DNA of 64,000 nucleotides, from assembly GCF_042676145.1 (NCBI RefSeq), contig NZ_JBHTJW010000003.1, positions 186,001 through 250,000 on the forward strand. Reading direction: 5' to 3'. Under the pieces are notes generated by a model. That model did not search any database. It had not been told where the DNA came from and worked only from the letters and a program-made list of their open reading frames with translations. This stretch comes from Methylophilus glucosoxydans (GTDB lineage: Bacteria > Pseudomonadota > Gammaproteobacteria > Burkholderiales > Methylophilaceae). Position 1 is the stretch's first letter; each line of letters opens with the position of its first letter. The translations under genes and the position numbers were made by a program. Below, piece by piece: positions 50,910-60,538 of this stretch.

Positions 50910-52159
50910 CGAGACACGCACTTGTGGTTTGGCATCGCTGGGTAGGCCTGGCGATGGCCGCTTTTTTGGTCATTGCCGGCTTTACCGGCGCCATCATCGC
51001 TTTTCAGGATGAGCTCGATGCATGGCTCAATCCACACCTGTATCAAGCGTTATCGCAACCAGGCCAGCCCATGCTGGACGTGTACCAGCTGCAAGCGCAG
51101 GCGCAACAGCAGGCGCCCGCCAATACCCGGGTCGATGAATTGCAATTCAAATTGCCACAAAGCACGCTGGAAGATCACCATGCAGAAGCCATGATCTTCC
51201 GCCTCACGCCTGTGGGTCCGCAGGCCAGCATCCCGGCAGATCAACTGTTTATCAACCCGCAATCAGGTAAGGTGCTGGGGTCACGCTTATCCACGGCAGG
51301 GCCATTCCAGCGCGAGACGCTATTACCGTTTTTGTATAAGTTGCATTATTCGCTGGCTTTGCCCGGTGTCAGCGGCCGCCTCATCATGGGCATTGTCGCC
51401 GTGCTGTGGACGCTGGATACCTTTGTGGCGTTTTTCCTCACCTTGCCCCGGCGGCAGCCACAATCCAAAAGCAGTTATTGGCAACGCTGGAAACCGGCCT
51501 GGCTGGTCAAATGGCAAGCTTCGACCACGCGTATCAACTTTGACCTGCATCGTGCGGTCGGGCTCTGGCTGTGCAGCGTATTGCTGGTTTTTGCCTGGTC
51601 CAGCGTCATGTTCAACCTGCGCGAGCAGGTCTATCTGCCCATCATGACCAAGCTGATGCCGTTTGATTTGTCCTGGCGCAACATCCCCAAATTGCCGCAA
51701 CCGCTGACCAGCCTGCCCATGCCCTGGCCGCAAGCTCACCAGTTGGCGCAACAAGCCATGCAAGGCTTTGCAAAAAACCATCAGCTGCAGATTGATTACG
51801 AAGACCGTTTGCGTCTGGACCGCGAGCGCGGCGTGTACCAGTATTTTGTGCATAGCTCGGCCGATTTGCGGCAAGACCGGGGCAATACCGCCATTGCGAT
51901 AGATGCCTATACCGGTGAAATCAAAGGCCACTGGCTGCCGACGCAAGACCAGTCCGGGAACACCTTTAGCAACTGGCTGGGAGCCTTGCATATGGGGCAA
52001 GTGTTTGGCATGCCCTACCGCATCTTTGTCTGTTGCACTGGCTTGTCACTGGTGCTGGTGACAGTCACGGGTGTGCTGATCTGGAGTAGAAAGCGCGCAG
52101 GTAAATCGCGTGTCACCTTACGCGCGCCACAGCCTGCCAATACACTGCAACGGCATTGA
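50903..52159 (+). CDS. PepSY-associated membrane protein, probable ferric-siderophore reductase
   Basis: 418 residues. The first hydrophobic segment (LVVWHRWVGLAMAAFLVIAGFTGAII in parts) with HRWVGL, and later helices with histidines (LHYSLALPGVSGRLIMG; FDLHRAVGLWLCSVLLVFAW), fit the PepSY-TM family of heme-binding inner-membrane proteins (FoxB/PiuB). Such proteins are thought to reduce or release iron from siderophores in the periplasm. The start overlaps the receptor gene by 7 bases, so it is part of set 1. Confidence 0.88.
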   Translation: MVTRHALVVWHRWVGLAMAAFLVIAGFTGAIIAFQDELDAWLNPHLYQALSQPGQPMLDVYQLQAQAQQQAPANTRVDELQFKLPQSTLEDHHAEAMIFRLTPVGPQASIPADQLFINPQSGKVLGSRLSTAGPFQRETLLPFLYKLHYSLALPGVSGRLIMGIVAVLWTLDTFVAFFLTLPRRQPQSKSSYWQRWKPAWLVKWQASTTRINFDLHRAVGLWLCSVLLVFAWSSVMFNLREQVYLPIMTKLMPFDLSWRNIPKLPQPLTSLPMPWPQAHQLAQQAMQGFAKNHQLQIDYEDRLRLDRERGVYQYFVHSSADLRQDRGNTAIAIDAYTGEIKGHWLPTQDQSGNTFSNWLGALHMGQVFGMPYRIFVCCTGLSLVLVTVTGVLIWSRKRAGKSRVTLRAPQPANTLQRH

Positions 52160-52225
52160 TTCAGCGCCGTAGTTTCTGGCGTAACCATACTGCGGCTCAA
52201 ACATGCCACCCGCGCGGATAGATGA

Positions 52226-52244
52226 TATAATGAGAATTATTATC
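52226..52244. promoter_or_regulatory. Fur box ahead of the second FecI-type sigma factor
   Basis: TATAATGAGAATTATTATC agrees closely with the Fur consensus and lies 26 bases before the ATG at 52270. Confidence 0.75.
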
Positions 52245-52269
52245 ATTTATTGCATATGATCCATTTGTT

Positions 52270-52785
52270 ATGCTGGCAAACGAATATACGCTGCAACAAA
52301 CAGTAGGCGCCTTGTATATCGATCATCACCAATGGTTGCGCGCATGGTTGCGCGGCAAGCTCGGTTGTAGTGAGCAAGCTGCCGATCTGGCGCAGGATAC
52401 GTTCTTGCGCATGATGCATGGCAAGCGCAATGTGCATGCCCTCGAAAAACCCCGCGCCTACCTCACGCAGATTGCCAAGCATTTGCTGATTGATCACTGG
52501 CGCCGGCAAGCGGTGGAACGTGCCTGGCAGGAGACGCTGGCTGTGGCGCCCGAGACTTTTGTTGCCTCACCCGAAGAGCGTGCCCTGATTCTTGAGGCGC
52601 TGGTCCGCATTGACCAGTTGCTGGACTGCCTAAAGCCCAAAGTACGCGAAGCTTTCCTGTTATCACAGCTGGATGGCCTCGGCTATCGAGACATCGGTGA
52701 GCGGCTGGGGGTAGGCGAGCGCATGGTGAAAAAATACATGGCACAAGCCATGTTGGCTTGCCTGATGATGGATGAGGGGCCATAA
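52270..52785 (+). CDS. ECF sigma factor of the FecI type (set 2)
   Basis: 171 residues, close to the classic FecI pattern (LYIDHHQWLRAWLRGKLGCS, then DLAQDTFLRMMH in region 2; VREAFLLSQLDGLGYRDIGE in region 4). It is separated from the FecR gene by 2 bases. It should direct transcription of the receptor gene at 53878. Confidence 0.93.
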   Translation: MLANEYTLQQTVGALYIDHHQWLRAWLRGKLGCSEQAADLAQDTFLRMMHGKRNVHALEKPRAYLTQIAKHLLIDHWRRQAVERAWQETLAVAPETFVASPEERALILEALVRIDQLLDCLKPKVREAFLLSQLDGLGYRDIGERLGVGERMVKKYMAQAMLACLMMDEGP

Positions 52786-52787
52786 CC

Positions 52788-53789
52788 ATGCATCACAACC
52801 AGGCGGATGAGCAGCGTATTTTAAATCAGGCGGCAGAGTGGTTCGCGCGTTTGCAGGATCAGTCCCTGCATGCACAAGAGCTTGCACAGTGGCAAGCCTG
52901 GTTGGCGGCCGATCCTGCGCATGCACGGGTTTGGCAGCGCGTTGAAGCTATCAGTCAACCCTTTAAACAGCTGGCGACCACCGTGCCTGCCGCCACGGCA
53001 CGAGCGACCTTAAAGCAGGTGCAGTCTTTCGAGCGTCGCCGTACCTTGCGCCGTTTGGGTTTGGGCGTGACGGTGCTTGCCAGTGGCTTGCTTATGCGCC
53101 AGGCCTTGCCGTGGCGTGGTTGGCTCAATGCCTATGCAATTGCGCATGCCGGTTATCGCACGCAAATCGGCGAGCGCAAAATCTGGCGCCTGCCAGAAGG
53201 CACTTTGCTGGCATTGAATACGGCCACTGCTGTGGATGTGCACTATGACCCGCATGTGCGTCGCATCGTTTTGCATCAAGGCGAAATTCTTGTCACCACC
53301 GCGCGTGATCTGCAGCGCCCGTCCAGGCCATTGGTGGTCGATACCCTGCATGCCCGGTTGACCGCACTCGGCACGCGCTTTACGGTACGTGGTGATTTGC
53401 AAGGCGGGCATGTGGCCGTATTTGAAGGCGCCGTACGCATTCGCCCGCATGATGCTGCCAGTGTGGATATCCTGGCAGGGCAGCAGGCGAGGTTCACGGC
53501 AACCGGGGTAGTCGCCGATGGGCGGGCAGACCTGGCCCGTGAAGCATGGTCGCGCGGGCAAATGGTGGCGGACAATCTACCGCTCGCCCAGTTTGTCGCC
53601 GAGTTAAATCGCTATACCCGCGTGCCTATCCGCGTGCAGCCGGCGGTGGCAAATTTGCGGCTGGTTGGCGTCTATCCGCTCAATTACCCGGCTCAGGATA
53701 TTCCCTTGATCCTGGCCGCCATCGAAACGGTCCTGCCCGTGCGCACGCGTGAGGACGCGGCGGGTGGCTTGGCGCTGGTCGCACGATAA
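52788..53789 (+). CDS. FecR-family anti-sigma/transmembrane signal regulator (set 2)
   Basis: 333 residues with the complete FecR order: N-terminal DUF4880-type motif (ILNQAAEWFARLQD ... QWQAWLAADPAHARVWQRVE), one membrane segment (LGVTVLASGLLMRQAL), periplasmic FecR domain (WRLPEGTLLALNTATAVDV) and a C-terminal receptor-contact region. It transmits the receptor signal to the adjacent sigma factor. Confidence 0.93.
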   Translation: MHHNQADEQRILNQAAEWFARLQDQSLHAQELAQWQAWLAADPAHARVWQRVEAISQPFKQLATTVPAATARATLKQVQSFERRRTLRRLGLGVTVLASGLLMRQALPWRGWLNAYAIAHAGYRTQIGERKIWRLPEGTLLALNTATAVDVHYDPHVRRIVLHQGEILVTTARDLQRPSRPLVVDTLHARLTALGTRFTVRGDLQGGHVAVFEGAVRIRPHDAASVDILAGQQARFTATGVVADGRADLAREAWSRGQMVADNLPLAQFVAELNRYTRVPIRVQPAVANLRLVGVYPLNYPAQDIPLILAAIETVLPVRTREDAAGGLALVAR

Positions 53790-53877
53790 ACCATTTTCTA
53801 ATCAGAGTTCCCTTTTTTGATGCTCATCCGGCATACCAGTTGAACCCATTCAATATTCAACTTTGGAGCCTGATATC

Positions 53878-56256
53878 ATGTCATCCCCAGTTTTATTCCG
53901 TCCACAGATGCGCAAGCTGCTTGTGCGAGCAGCACTGCTATTTCCCGCCATGGGCTTGCATCCGCTTGCGCCAGCCGCTTGGGCACAGACCACAGAGGCC
54001 ACTTATGTTTTTGATGTTGCCGCAGGGCCGCTTTCAACCGCATTGACGCAAGTCGCAGCACAAACGGGCATGAGTTTGAGTGCAAATGCCGCGCTGTTGG
54101 CTGACAAGAAAGCAGCCGCGCTTAAAGGCCGCTACACTGCGCAAGCCGCATTGCATCAATTACTGGAAAATACCGGCCTGGCATTACAACAGACGGATGA
54201 AACGCATTTCAGTGTGATTCCTGTCATCACCGAAAAAGACGCGCCACAAACCTTAAGCGAGGTACAGGTGCAGGCCAGTAAAGAGGGTAACGGTCTGTTA
54301 AGCCGTTATGAAGCGAGTACTGCCAGTCAGGGGGCGCTGGGCGACAAGTCCTTACTCGATACCCCGTTTTCAGTCAGTGTGGTCAAGGCTGAGGACATTT
54401 TAGATCGCCAAGCTAGCAATGTTGCCGAGGCCTTCAAGCTGGATGCAGCCGTCACCGCGTCCAGTAATGGCGTGGCCCGGGAGAGTACCATGATTACGGT
54501 GAGAGGCTTGGCACTGGATTTATTGAATGGCTACAAGATCGATGGCCTGAATATTTCACCATGGAACACCGATTTACCGATTGAGCATTTTGAGCAGGTT
54601 GAGCTGCTGAAAGGCTTGTCCGGTTTTATGTACGGCTTTGCGCAACCGGGCGGCATCCTCAATTACAGACTCAAACGCGCCGGGGATACGCCAGTCACCC
54701 GCGTGACGGCGGGCTTAATGACGGATAGCCAGTACAACCTGAATCTGGATGTTGGTCGCCGCTTTGCAGAGGGGCGTGCGGGCATGCGTATTAACTACAT
54801 CCATGAGGCAGGGGATACCTATCTTGATGCCCCGATCAAGCGCGACTCTGCCTCTGTGGCGCTGGATTTCAAACCTTCGGATCAACTCACGGTTGAGCTG
54901 GATAGTCTCTACCAGAAGCGCAAGGTCAATGGATCCATGTTTGCCCTGGTGGTGGATCAAAATGCCGCCAGCCCTAAACCGATTGATGGCGCACGCCGCT
55001 TGACGCAGGACTTCACTTATCATGAAACCGAGATGATGACGGCAGGCACGGCGTTGCGCTGGCAGTTTAATGACCAGTGGTATTTAAGCACTGCGGCGCG
55101 GGTTTCCAAGCTCAGGCGTACCAATTACGATAGTTATATGACCATCAATGACGATGCGGGAAACTTTAGCGATGCGCAAGTGCAGTGGTATAGCCAACAT
55201 CACAATCAGTCAGCCAATCTGATGCTGCATGGCCAGTTTGAAACCGGCCAGATCAAGCATGCCCTGGTCACAGGCGCAGACTTGCAGACGGTGCATCGCA
55301 GTGGCGCGCCAGACAGCTTTGCCTTATTGGGGACGGGTAACCTGTACACTGGCCGCAGTGATGAGACTGATCCTGACGCAAGTATCAACCGGAATTTGAG
55401 TACCATTTTCAAAACCCGTAATGTCGGTGTGTTTATGAGTGATACCCTGCAGTGGACGCCGGAATGGAGCACGATTATTGGTCTGAGACATAGCAACTAT
55501 GAGAAAACCCAGCCCAACGGCCCCACCTACAAAAAAAGCAAAATGACGCCGACTTACGCCTTGCTCTGGAAGCCACAAGCGTCCATCACGGCTTACGCCA
55601 GCTATGTTGAAGCGCTCGAAGAAGGCAATACGGCACCCATAGGCACCAATAACGAAAACCAGTCGTTTGGTCCGCTTGAAAGCAAGCAGTATGAAATTGG
55701 CCTCAAGCAACAGGGTAGTTTCTGGTCGGCCGAGGCCGCACTGTTCCGCATGCAGCGTGGTTTGGCGTATACCAATGCAGACAATGTCTATGTGCAACAA
55801 AGCAAAGGGTTGGTGTTGAGCGGGCTAGACCTGGCTGGCCGTGTCGAGTTAGGCAGCCAGTGGGCGTTGCGCAGCAGCCTGGTGTGGATGCAAAGCGAAA
55901 ACAAAAGTGATGATGCCAGCGTGAATGGCAAGGATGCCGCTAATGCCCCCAGCTGGAGTGCAGCGCTGTATGCGGACTACCAGGTGATGGATTTGCCTGG
56001 CCTGACACTGTCGGCAGGCGCGCGTTACGTCGGTCAGCGTTATCTTGAGGCCTCCAATACCCATGCACTGGACAGATATACCTTGTTCGACCTCGGTGCG
56101 CGCTATCACACCAAGCTGAACGCGCATCAACTTACCTTGCGTGCCGGGGTGCAGAACCTGACCAACGAAAAATACTGGCAAGCACATGGCGACTGGAATT
56201 TCCTGACGCAAGGCGAGCCGCGTATCTTTAAAGCCAGTGCACAGCTGGATTTTTAA
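53878..56256 (+). CDS. TonB-dependent siderophore receptor with STN signalling domain (set 2)
   Basis: 792 residues from the ATG at 53878 (TTGGAG ahead). Signal peptide to about residue 36 (AAWAQ), STN domain (FDVAAGPLSTALTQVAAQTG), plug (LLDTPFSVSVVKAEDI, STMITVRGLALDLLNGYKID) and barrel ending RIFKASAQLDF. It belongs to the FhuE/FpvA-like ferric-siderophore group; the exact siderophore cannot be read from sequence. A perfect hairpin lies 44 bases after the stop. Confidence 0.93.
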   Translation: MSSPVLFRPQMRKLLVRAALLFPAMGLHPLAPAAWAQTTEATYVFDVAAGPLSTALTQVAAQTGMSLSANAALLADKKAAALKGRYTAQAALHQLLENTGLALQQTDETHFSVIPVITEKDAPQTLSEVQVQASKEGNGLLSRYEASTASQGALGDKSLLDTPFSVSVVKAEDILDRQASNVAEAFKLDAAVTASSNGVARESTMITVRGLALDLLNGYKIDGLNISPWNTDLPIEHFEQVELLKGLSGFMYGFAQPGGILNYRLKRAGDTPVTRVTAGLMTDSQYNLNLDVGRRFAEGRAGMRINYIHEAGDTYLDAPIKRDSASVALDFKPSDQLTVELDSLYQKRKVNGSMFALVVDQNAASPKPIDGARRLTQDFTYHETEMMTAGTALRWQFNDQWYLSTAARVSKLRRTNYDSYMTINDDAGNFSDAQVQWYSQHHNQSANLMLHGQFETGQIKHALVTGADLQTVHRSGAPDSFALLGTGNLYTGRSDETDPDASINRNLSTIFKTRNVGVFMSDTLQWTPEWSTIIGLRHSNYEKTQPNGPTYKKSKMTPTYALLWKPQASITAYASYVEALEEGNTAPIGTNNENQSFGPLESKQYEIGLKQQGSFWSAEAALFRMQRGLAYTNADNVYVQQSKGLVLSGLDLAGRVELGSQWALRSSLVWMQSENKSDDASVNGKDAANAPSWSAALYADYQVMDLPGLTLSAGARYVGQRYLEASNTHALDRYTLFDLGARYHTKLNAHQLTLRAGVQNLTNEKYWQAHGDWNFLTQGEPRIFKASAQLDF

Positions 56257-56299
56257 ACGAGATGGCTGTGAGGATGGCTGCGATGACAGCTGCCATCTC

Positions 56300-56330
56300 G
56301 CCAGCGTCAGTAGGCTGGTCTGACGCTGGC
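56300..56330. repeat. 11-base-pair hairpin after the second receptor gene
   Basis: GCCAGCGTCAG and CTGACGCTGGC are perfect inverted arms around a 9-base loop. Only TTG follows, so terminator activity is uncertain. Confidence 0.5.
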
Positions 56331-56534
56331 TTGTCGCCTCAAGTCGCCTGGCGGTGAGGCAAAAAAACATTGTTTGAGGCTGGGCAAACATCAGGGCACA
56401 GTACAAAATGCTTGCTCTGGGCCTTGCAAAAAAATATATTCAGGCAAAACAATCACTTACTGTCTTGTAACAATATATTGTGTTTTTGTATGTTGAAAAT
56501 GCATATATATTGATTTATAGTCACGTCCATACGG

Positions 56535-56720
56535 TATACGGGCACTGATCAGTGCCTGTCTTTAAAAGGGAATCTGGTGCGCGATGGCGATGGCCATTGT
56601 CAAGCCAGAGCTGCCCCCGCAACTGTAATCAGCGAGTTGTTTGCTGCTTTGCTCGCCACTGAAGCGATTCGGGAAGGCCAAGGCAAACAATCATGACCTG
56701 AGAGCCAGGAGACCTGCCGT
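56535..56720 (+). ncRNA. Cobalamin riboswitch upstream of nrdA
   Basis: The core elements appear in the canonical order: AAAAGGGAATCTGGTG near 56566-56580, GAGCTGCCCCCGCAACTGTAA at 56608-56628 in parts, GCCACT (56655-56660), GGGAAGGC (56671-56678) and the B12 box AGCCAGGAGACCTGCC at 56703-56718. The palindrome GGCACTGATCAGTGCC (56541-56556) lies at the 5' edge. It is oriented toward nrdA, whose start is about 195 bases further on. Adenosylcobalamin binding is expected to lower downstream expression. Confidence 0.93.
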
Positions 56721-56773
56721 GATTTTTTCTTGTTAACGTTTGAGGCGGGGTGTCCTCGGCAGATGCAGTGAGT

Positions 56774-56819
56774 CCTGTACTGATTGCAAGTCTGGTCTTT
56801 AAACGGGTGCAGGTTTTTT
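56774..56819 (+). terminator. Candidate expression-platform terminator of the cobalamin riboswitch
   Basis: CCTGTAC (56774-56780) pairs with GTGCAGG (56807-56813), with one U-G pair, and is followed by TTTTTTC. It lies between the riboswitch and the nrdA start. The loop is long (26 bases), so this assignment is tentative; an RBS-masking mechanism is the alternative. Confidence 0.45.
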
Positions 56820-56913
56820 CTTTGATTGCTCGACAACGGGCAGGCTATTGCCAGAAAAAATGCGCCCCGCAGCCAGTGCCGTGTCCCTTCCGCCGCCAGC
56901 ACTGGGAGCCACC

Positions 56914-59193
56914 ATGACACAATACGAATCCATGCAAGCCACGAAACGTGATGGCCGCAAGGAACCGATTAACCTCGACAAGATTCATCGCGTCATTGAT
57001 TGGGCCGCACAAGGCCTTAACAATGTGTCGGTGTCACAGGTGGAGCTCCGTTCGCATATCCAGTTTTATGATGGTATCCGCACCGACGATATCCATGAAA
57101 CCATTATCAAATCTGCTGCCGACCTGATTTCGGAAGAAACCCCGGATTACCAGTACCTGGCCGCGCGCCTGAATATTTTTCACCTGCGCAAAATTGCTTA
57201 CGGCCAGTTTGAGCCACCGCATTTGTTTGACCATGTGACCAACCTGACCGCGCTGGGAAAATACGATCCGCACCTGCTCAAGGATTACAGCCGCGAAGAG
57301 TTTGATACGCTGAATGGCTATCTGGACCACTGGCGCGATATGAGTTTCTCTTATGCTGCGGTCAAGCAGCTTGAGGGCAAATACCTGGTACAAAACCGCG
57401 TCACCAAAAAGATCTACGAGAGTCCGCAGTTTCTTTACATTCTGGTGGCGATGAGCCTGTTTGCTAACTACAAAGGCCAGGCGCGTCTCGATTACATCAA
57501 GCGTTTTTATGATGCGGTGTCTACCTTCAAGATCTCGCTGCCGACCCCGATTATGTCTGGCGTGCGGACGCCGACACGCCAGTTCAGCTCTTGCGTGCTG
57601 ATTGAGTGTGATGACAGTCTCGATAGCATCAACGCCACTTCCAGCGCGATTGTCAAATACGTGTCGCAGCGCGCCGGTATTGGCGTCAACGCCGGCCGTA
57701 TCCGTGCGCTGGGCAGTGAAATTCGTGGCGGTGAAGCACAGCACACCGGCTGCCTGCCGTTCTATAAACTGTTCCAGTCTGCGGTCAAATCCTGCTCACA
57801 GGGCGGGGTACGCGGTGGGGCGGCCACGTTGTTCTATCCGTTATGGCACCTTGAGGTTGAATCCCTGCTGGTCCTCAAAAACAACCGTGGCGTGGAAGAA
57901 AACCGCGTGCGCCACCTCGACTACGGCGTGCAGATCAACCGCCTCATGTATCAGCGCCTGATCAAAGGTGAACAGATCACCTTGTTCTCGCCGCATGATG
58001 TGCCCGGCCTGTATGACGCGTTCTTTGCCGATCAGGATACCTTTGAGCGCCTGTATACCCAATACGAAGCCGATGACAGCATCCGCAAGCGCAGCTTGCC
58101 TGCCGTAGACTTGTTCTCGCTCATGATGCAAGAGCGCGCCGGTACCGGCCGCATCTACATCCAGAACGTGGACCATTGCAACACGCATAGCCCGTTTGAT
58201 CCGGCCGTTGCGCCGGTGCGCCAGTCCAACCTGTGTATGGAAATCGCACTGCCAACCAAGCCGCTCAATGACATCAACGACACCGAAGGCGAAATTGCGC
58301 TGTGTACCCTGTCAGCATTTAACCTGGGCGCGCTGGAATCTCTGGATGAGCTCGAAGGCCTGGCCGAGCTCGTGGTTCGTGCATTAGATGCCTTGCTCGA
58401 ATACCAGGATTACCCAGTCAAAGCCGCGCTCAATGCCACCGACAAGCGCCGTTCACTGGGCGTGGGTGTGATCAACTATGCCTATTACCTAGCGAAAAAC
58501 GGCACCAGCTATACCGATGACGCTGCGCTGGGCCTGACCCACCGCACGTTTGAGGCGATTCAGTACTATCTGCTAAAAGCGTCCGTACAACTGTCTCGCG
58601 AGTTTGGCGCGTGTGGTGCGTTTAACGAGACCACTTATGCCAAAGGCATTTTGCCGATTGATACCTACAAAAAAGACCTCGACGCCGTGTGCAACGAGCC
58701 GCTGCGTCTGGATTGGGAAAGCCTGCGCAAGGAAATCCAGAAAGATGGCTTGCGCAATTCCACGCTGACGGCGCTGATGCCTTCCGAGACTTCCAGCCAG
58801 ATTGCCAATGCCACCAACGGCATTGAGCCACCGCGTGGCCTGGTCTCGGTCAAGCAATCCAAAGACGGCATCTTGCGCCAGGTGGTGCCTGAGATTGACC
58901 GCCTGCGTAACCAGTACCAGTTGTTGTGGCGCATCCCCAGCAATGACGGCTACCTCAAGCTGGTGGGCGTGATGCAGAAGTTTGTCGATCAATCGATTTC
59001 AGCCAATACCAACTACGACCCAACCCGTTTTGAAGGCGGCCGCGTGCCGATGAAGCAACTGCTGAAAGATCTGCTGCAAGCTTACAAACTCGGCGTTAAA
59101 ACACTGTACTACCACAACACTCGCGATGGTGCGAGCGAGGGCGGTACGGAAGCTGAGGACGATGGGTGTGCCAGCGGAGCCTGCAAAATTTAA
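56914..59193 (+). CDS. nrdA: Ribonucleoside-diphosphate reductase class Ia, large subunit
   Basis: 759 residues from the ATG at 56914 (GGGAG six bases ahead); the longer frame is leader. It is very similar in pattern to E. coli NrdA throughout: an ATP-cone at the N-terminus (TKRDGRKEPINLDKIHRV), the catalytic barrel with SSCVLIE, NLCMEIALP and the ESGACKI-like C-terminal redox cysteines (GCASGACKI). It reduces ribonucleoside diphosphates to deoxy forms with the NrdB radical subunit. A cobalamin riboswitch precedes it. Confidence 0.96.
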   Translation: MTQYESMQATKRDGRKEPINLDKIHRVIDWAAQGLNNVSVSQVELRSHIQFYDGIRTDDIHETIIKSAADLISEETPDYQYLAARLNIFHLRKIAYGQFEPPHLFDHVTNLTALGKYDPHLLKDYSREEFDTLNGYLDHWRDMSFSYAAVKQLEGKYLVQNRVTKKIYESPQFLYILVAMSLFANYKGQARLDYIKRFYDAVSTFKISLPTPIMSGVRTPTRQFSSCVLIECDDSLDSINATSSAIVKYVSQRAGIGVNAGRIRALGSEIRGGEAQHTGCLPFYKLFQSAVKSCSQGGVRGGAATLFYPLWHLEVESLLVLKNNRGVEENRVRHLDYGVQINRLMYQRLIKGEQITLFSPHDVPGLYDAFFADQDTFERLYTQYEADDSIRKRSLPAVDLFSLMMQERAGTGRIYIQNVDHCNTHSPFDPAVAPVRQSNLCMEIALPTKPLNDINDTEGEIALCTLSAFNLGALESLDELEGLAELVVRALDALLEYQDYPVKAALNATDKRRSLGVGVINYAYYLAKNGTSYTDDAALGLTHRTFEAIQYYLLKASVQLSREFGACGAFNETTYAKGILPIDTYKKDLDAVCNEPLRLDWESLRKEIQKDGLRNSTLTALMPSETSSQIANATNGIEPPRGLVSVKQSKDGILRQVVPEIDRLRNQYQLLWRIPSNDGYLKLVGVMQKFVDQSISANTNYDPTRFEGGRVPMKQLLKDLLQAYKLGVKTLYYHNTRDGASEGGTEAEDDGCASGACKI

Positions 59194-59210
59194 ATAAGCA
59201 TTGACTCAGT

Positions 59211-59320
59211 GGCTGCGCGGGCAAATTGCTGCGTTGTGCGGTGCGCGAAATCCTCATGTACTCACGTGTACATTCCGGTTTCTGTGCTCCGTACGCCTTG
59301 CACTTTATCCCGCTCGCTCA
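59211..59320. repeat. 110-base direct repeat, copy 1 (between nrdA and nrdB)
   Basis: The segment beginning GGCTGCGCGGGCAAATTGC and ending in CGCTCGCTCA recurs at 60539-60648 with only a handful of differences and the same length. Within it are short symmetric parts (GTGTAC-type centre, GAAA ... TTTC), so the RNA could fold. No coding frame is apparent. Confidence 0.85.
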
Positions 59321-59402
59321 CTGTTTCAACGCTTATGGCAGTGGGGTAATAAGTACAATTTAAAAACAGTTTGAGCATTAAACTTAAACATTAGGAACAC
59401 AG

Positions 59403-60536
59403 ATGGCCTACAGCATCTTCACCAAAACCGATAATGATCAGTTAAAAGAACCCATGTTCTTTGGGCAGCCCGTCAATGTGGCGCGCTACGACCAGCAGAA
59501 ATATCCGGTATTCGAGAAGCTGATCGAGAAGCAACTCTCCTTCTTCTGGCGCCCGGAAGAGGTTGACGTGTCGCAAGACCGTTCCGATTACCAGAATCTG
59601 CCCGAGCACGAAAAGCATATTTTTATCAGCAACCTCAAGTATCAGACCTTGCTGGATTCGATTCAGGGCCGTAGCCCCAACGTGGCCTTGCTGCCACTGG
59701 TGTCCCTGCCTGAGCTGGAAACCTGGATTGAAACCTGGGCGTTTTCCGAGACCATTCACTCGCGTTCCTACACCCACATCATCCGCAATATCGTCAATGA
59801 TCCGTCGGTGATGTTCGACGACATCGTGCGCAATGAAAACATCACGGCACGCGCTTCGGATATTGCGCATTATTACGATGAGCTGATCCAGCAAACCATG
59901 CTGTACTCGCAGCTGGGTGAGGGCAATCATGTCATCAATGGCGAGACCAAGGTGGTCAACAAGCGTGCGCTCAAAAAGCTGCTTTACCGTTGCCTGATGA
60001 ACGTGAATATCCTCGAAGCCATCCGCTTTTACGTCAGCTTTGCCTGCTCGTTTGCCTTTGCCGAGCGCAAGGTGATGGAAGGCAACGCCAAGATCATCCG
60101 CCTGATTGCGCGCGATGAGGCCTTGCACCTCACCGGCACACAGCACATGCTCAACATCATGCGTTCTGGCCAGGATGACGCCGAGTTTGCCGAGATTGCC
60201 GCAGAACTGCATACCGAGTGCTTCGAGATGTTTAAATCCGCCGCCGAGCAGGAAAAACTGTGGGCCGAGTACCTGTTTAAAGATGGCTCCATGATTGGCC
60301 TTAATAAAGACATTCTTTGCCAGTACGTGGAATACATCACCAACACTCGCATGGCTTCAGTCGGCTTGCCTCCGGCATTTCCCAATGCCAAAAACAACCC
60401 GATTCCATGGATCAACACCTGGCTGTCTTCAGACACCGTACAAGTGGCCCCTCAAGAGGTAGAATTAAGTTCTTACTTGATCGGGCAGATTGATTCAGAA
60501 GTCTCGGCTGACGATCTCAACGACTTTGAGTTGTAA
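59403..60536 (+). CDS. nrdB: Ribonucleoside-diphosphate reductase class Ia, small (radical) subunit
   Basis: 377 residues, matching E. coli NrdB in length and pattern. Diiron ligands and the radical tyrosine are in place: FSETIHSRSYTHI (Glu, His, Tyr), and the ARDEALHLTGTQH ligand helix. It generates the tyrosyl radical used by NrdA. It is bracketed by two copies of a 110-base repeat. The C-terminal tail that docks on NrdA (DDLNDFEL) is conserved. Confidence 0.96.
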   Translation: MAYSIFTKTDNDQLKEPMFFGQPVNVARYDQQKYPVFEKLIEKQLSFFWRPEEVDVSQDRSDYQNLPEHEKHIFISNLKYQTLLDSIQGRSPNVALLPLVSLPELETWIETWAFSETIHSRSYTHIIRNIVNDPSVMFDDIVRNENITARASDIAHYYDELIQQTMLYSQLGEGNHVINGETKVVNKRALKKLLYRCLMNVNILEAIRFYVSFACSFAFAERKVMEGNAKIIRLIARDEALHLTGTQHMLNIMRSGQDDAEFAEIAAELHTECFEMFKSAAEQEKLWAEYLFKDGSMIGLNKDILCQYVEYITNTRMASVGLPPAFPNAKNNPIPWINTWLSSDTVQVAPQEVELSSYLIGQIDSEVSADDLNDFEL

Positions 60537-60538
60537 TT

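Noticed and set aside
56848..56913. Upstream extension of nrdA by 22 codons
   Set aside because: GGGAG before 56914 and the match to E. coli NrdA length favour the internal start; the upstream part is riboswitch leader.
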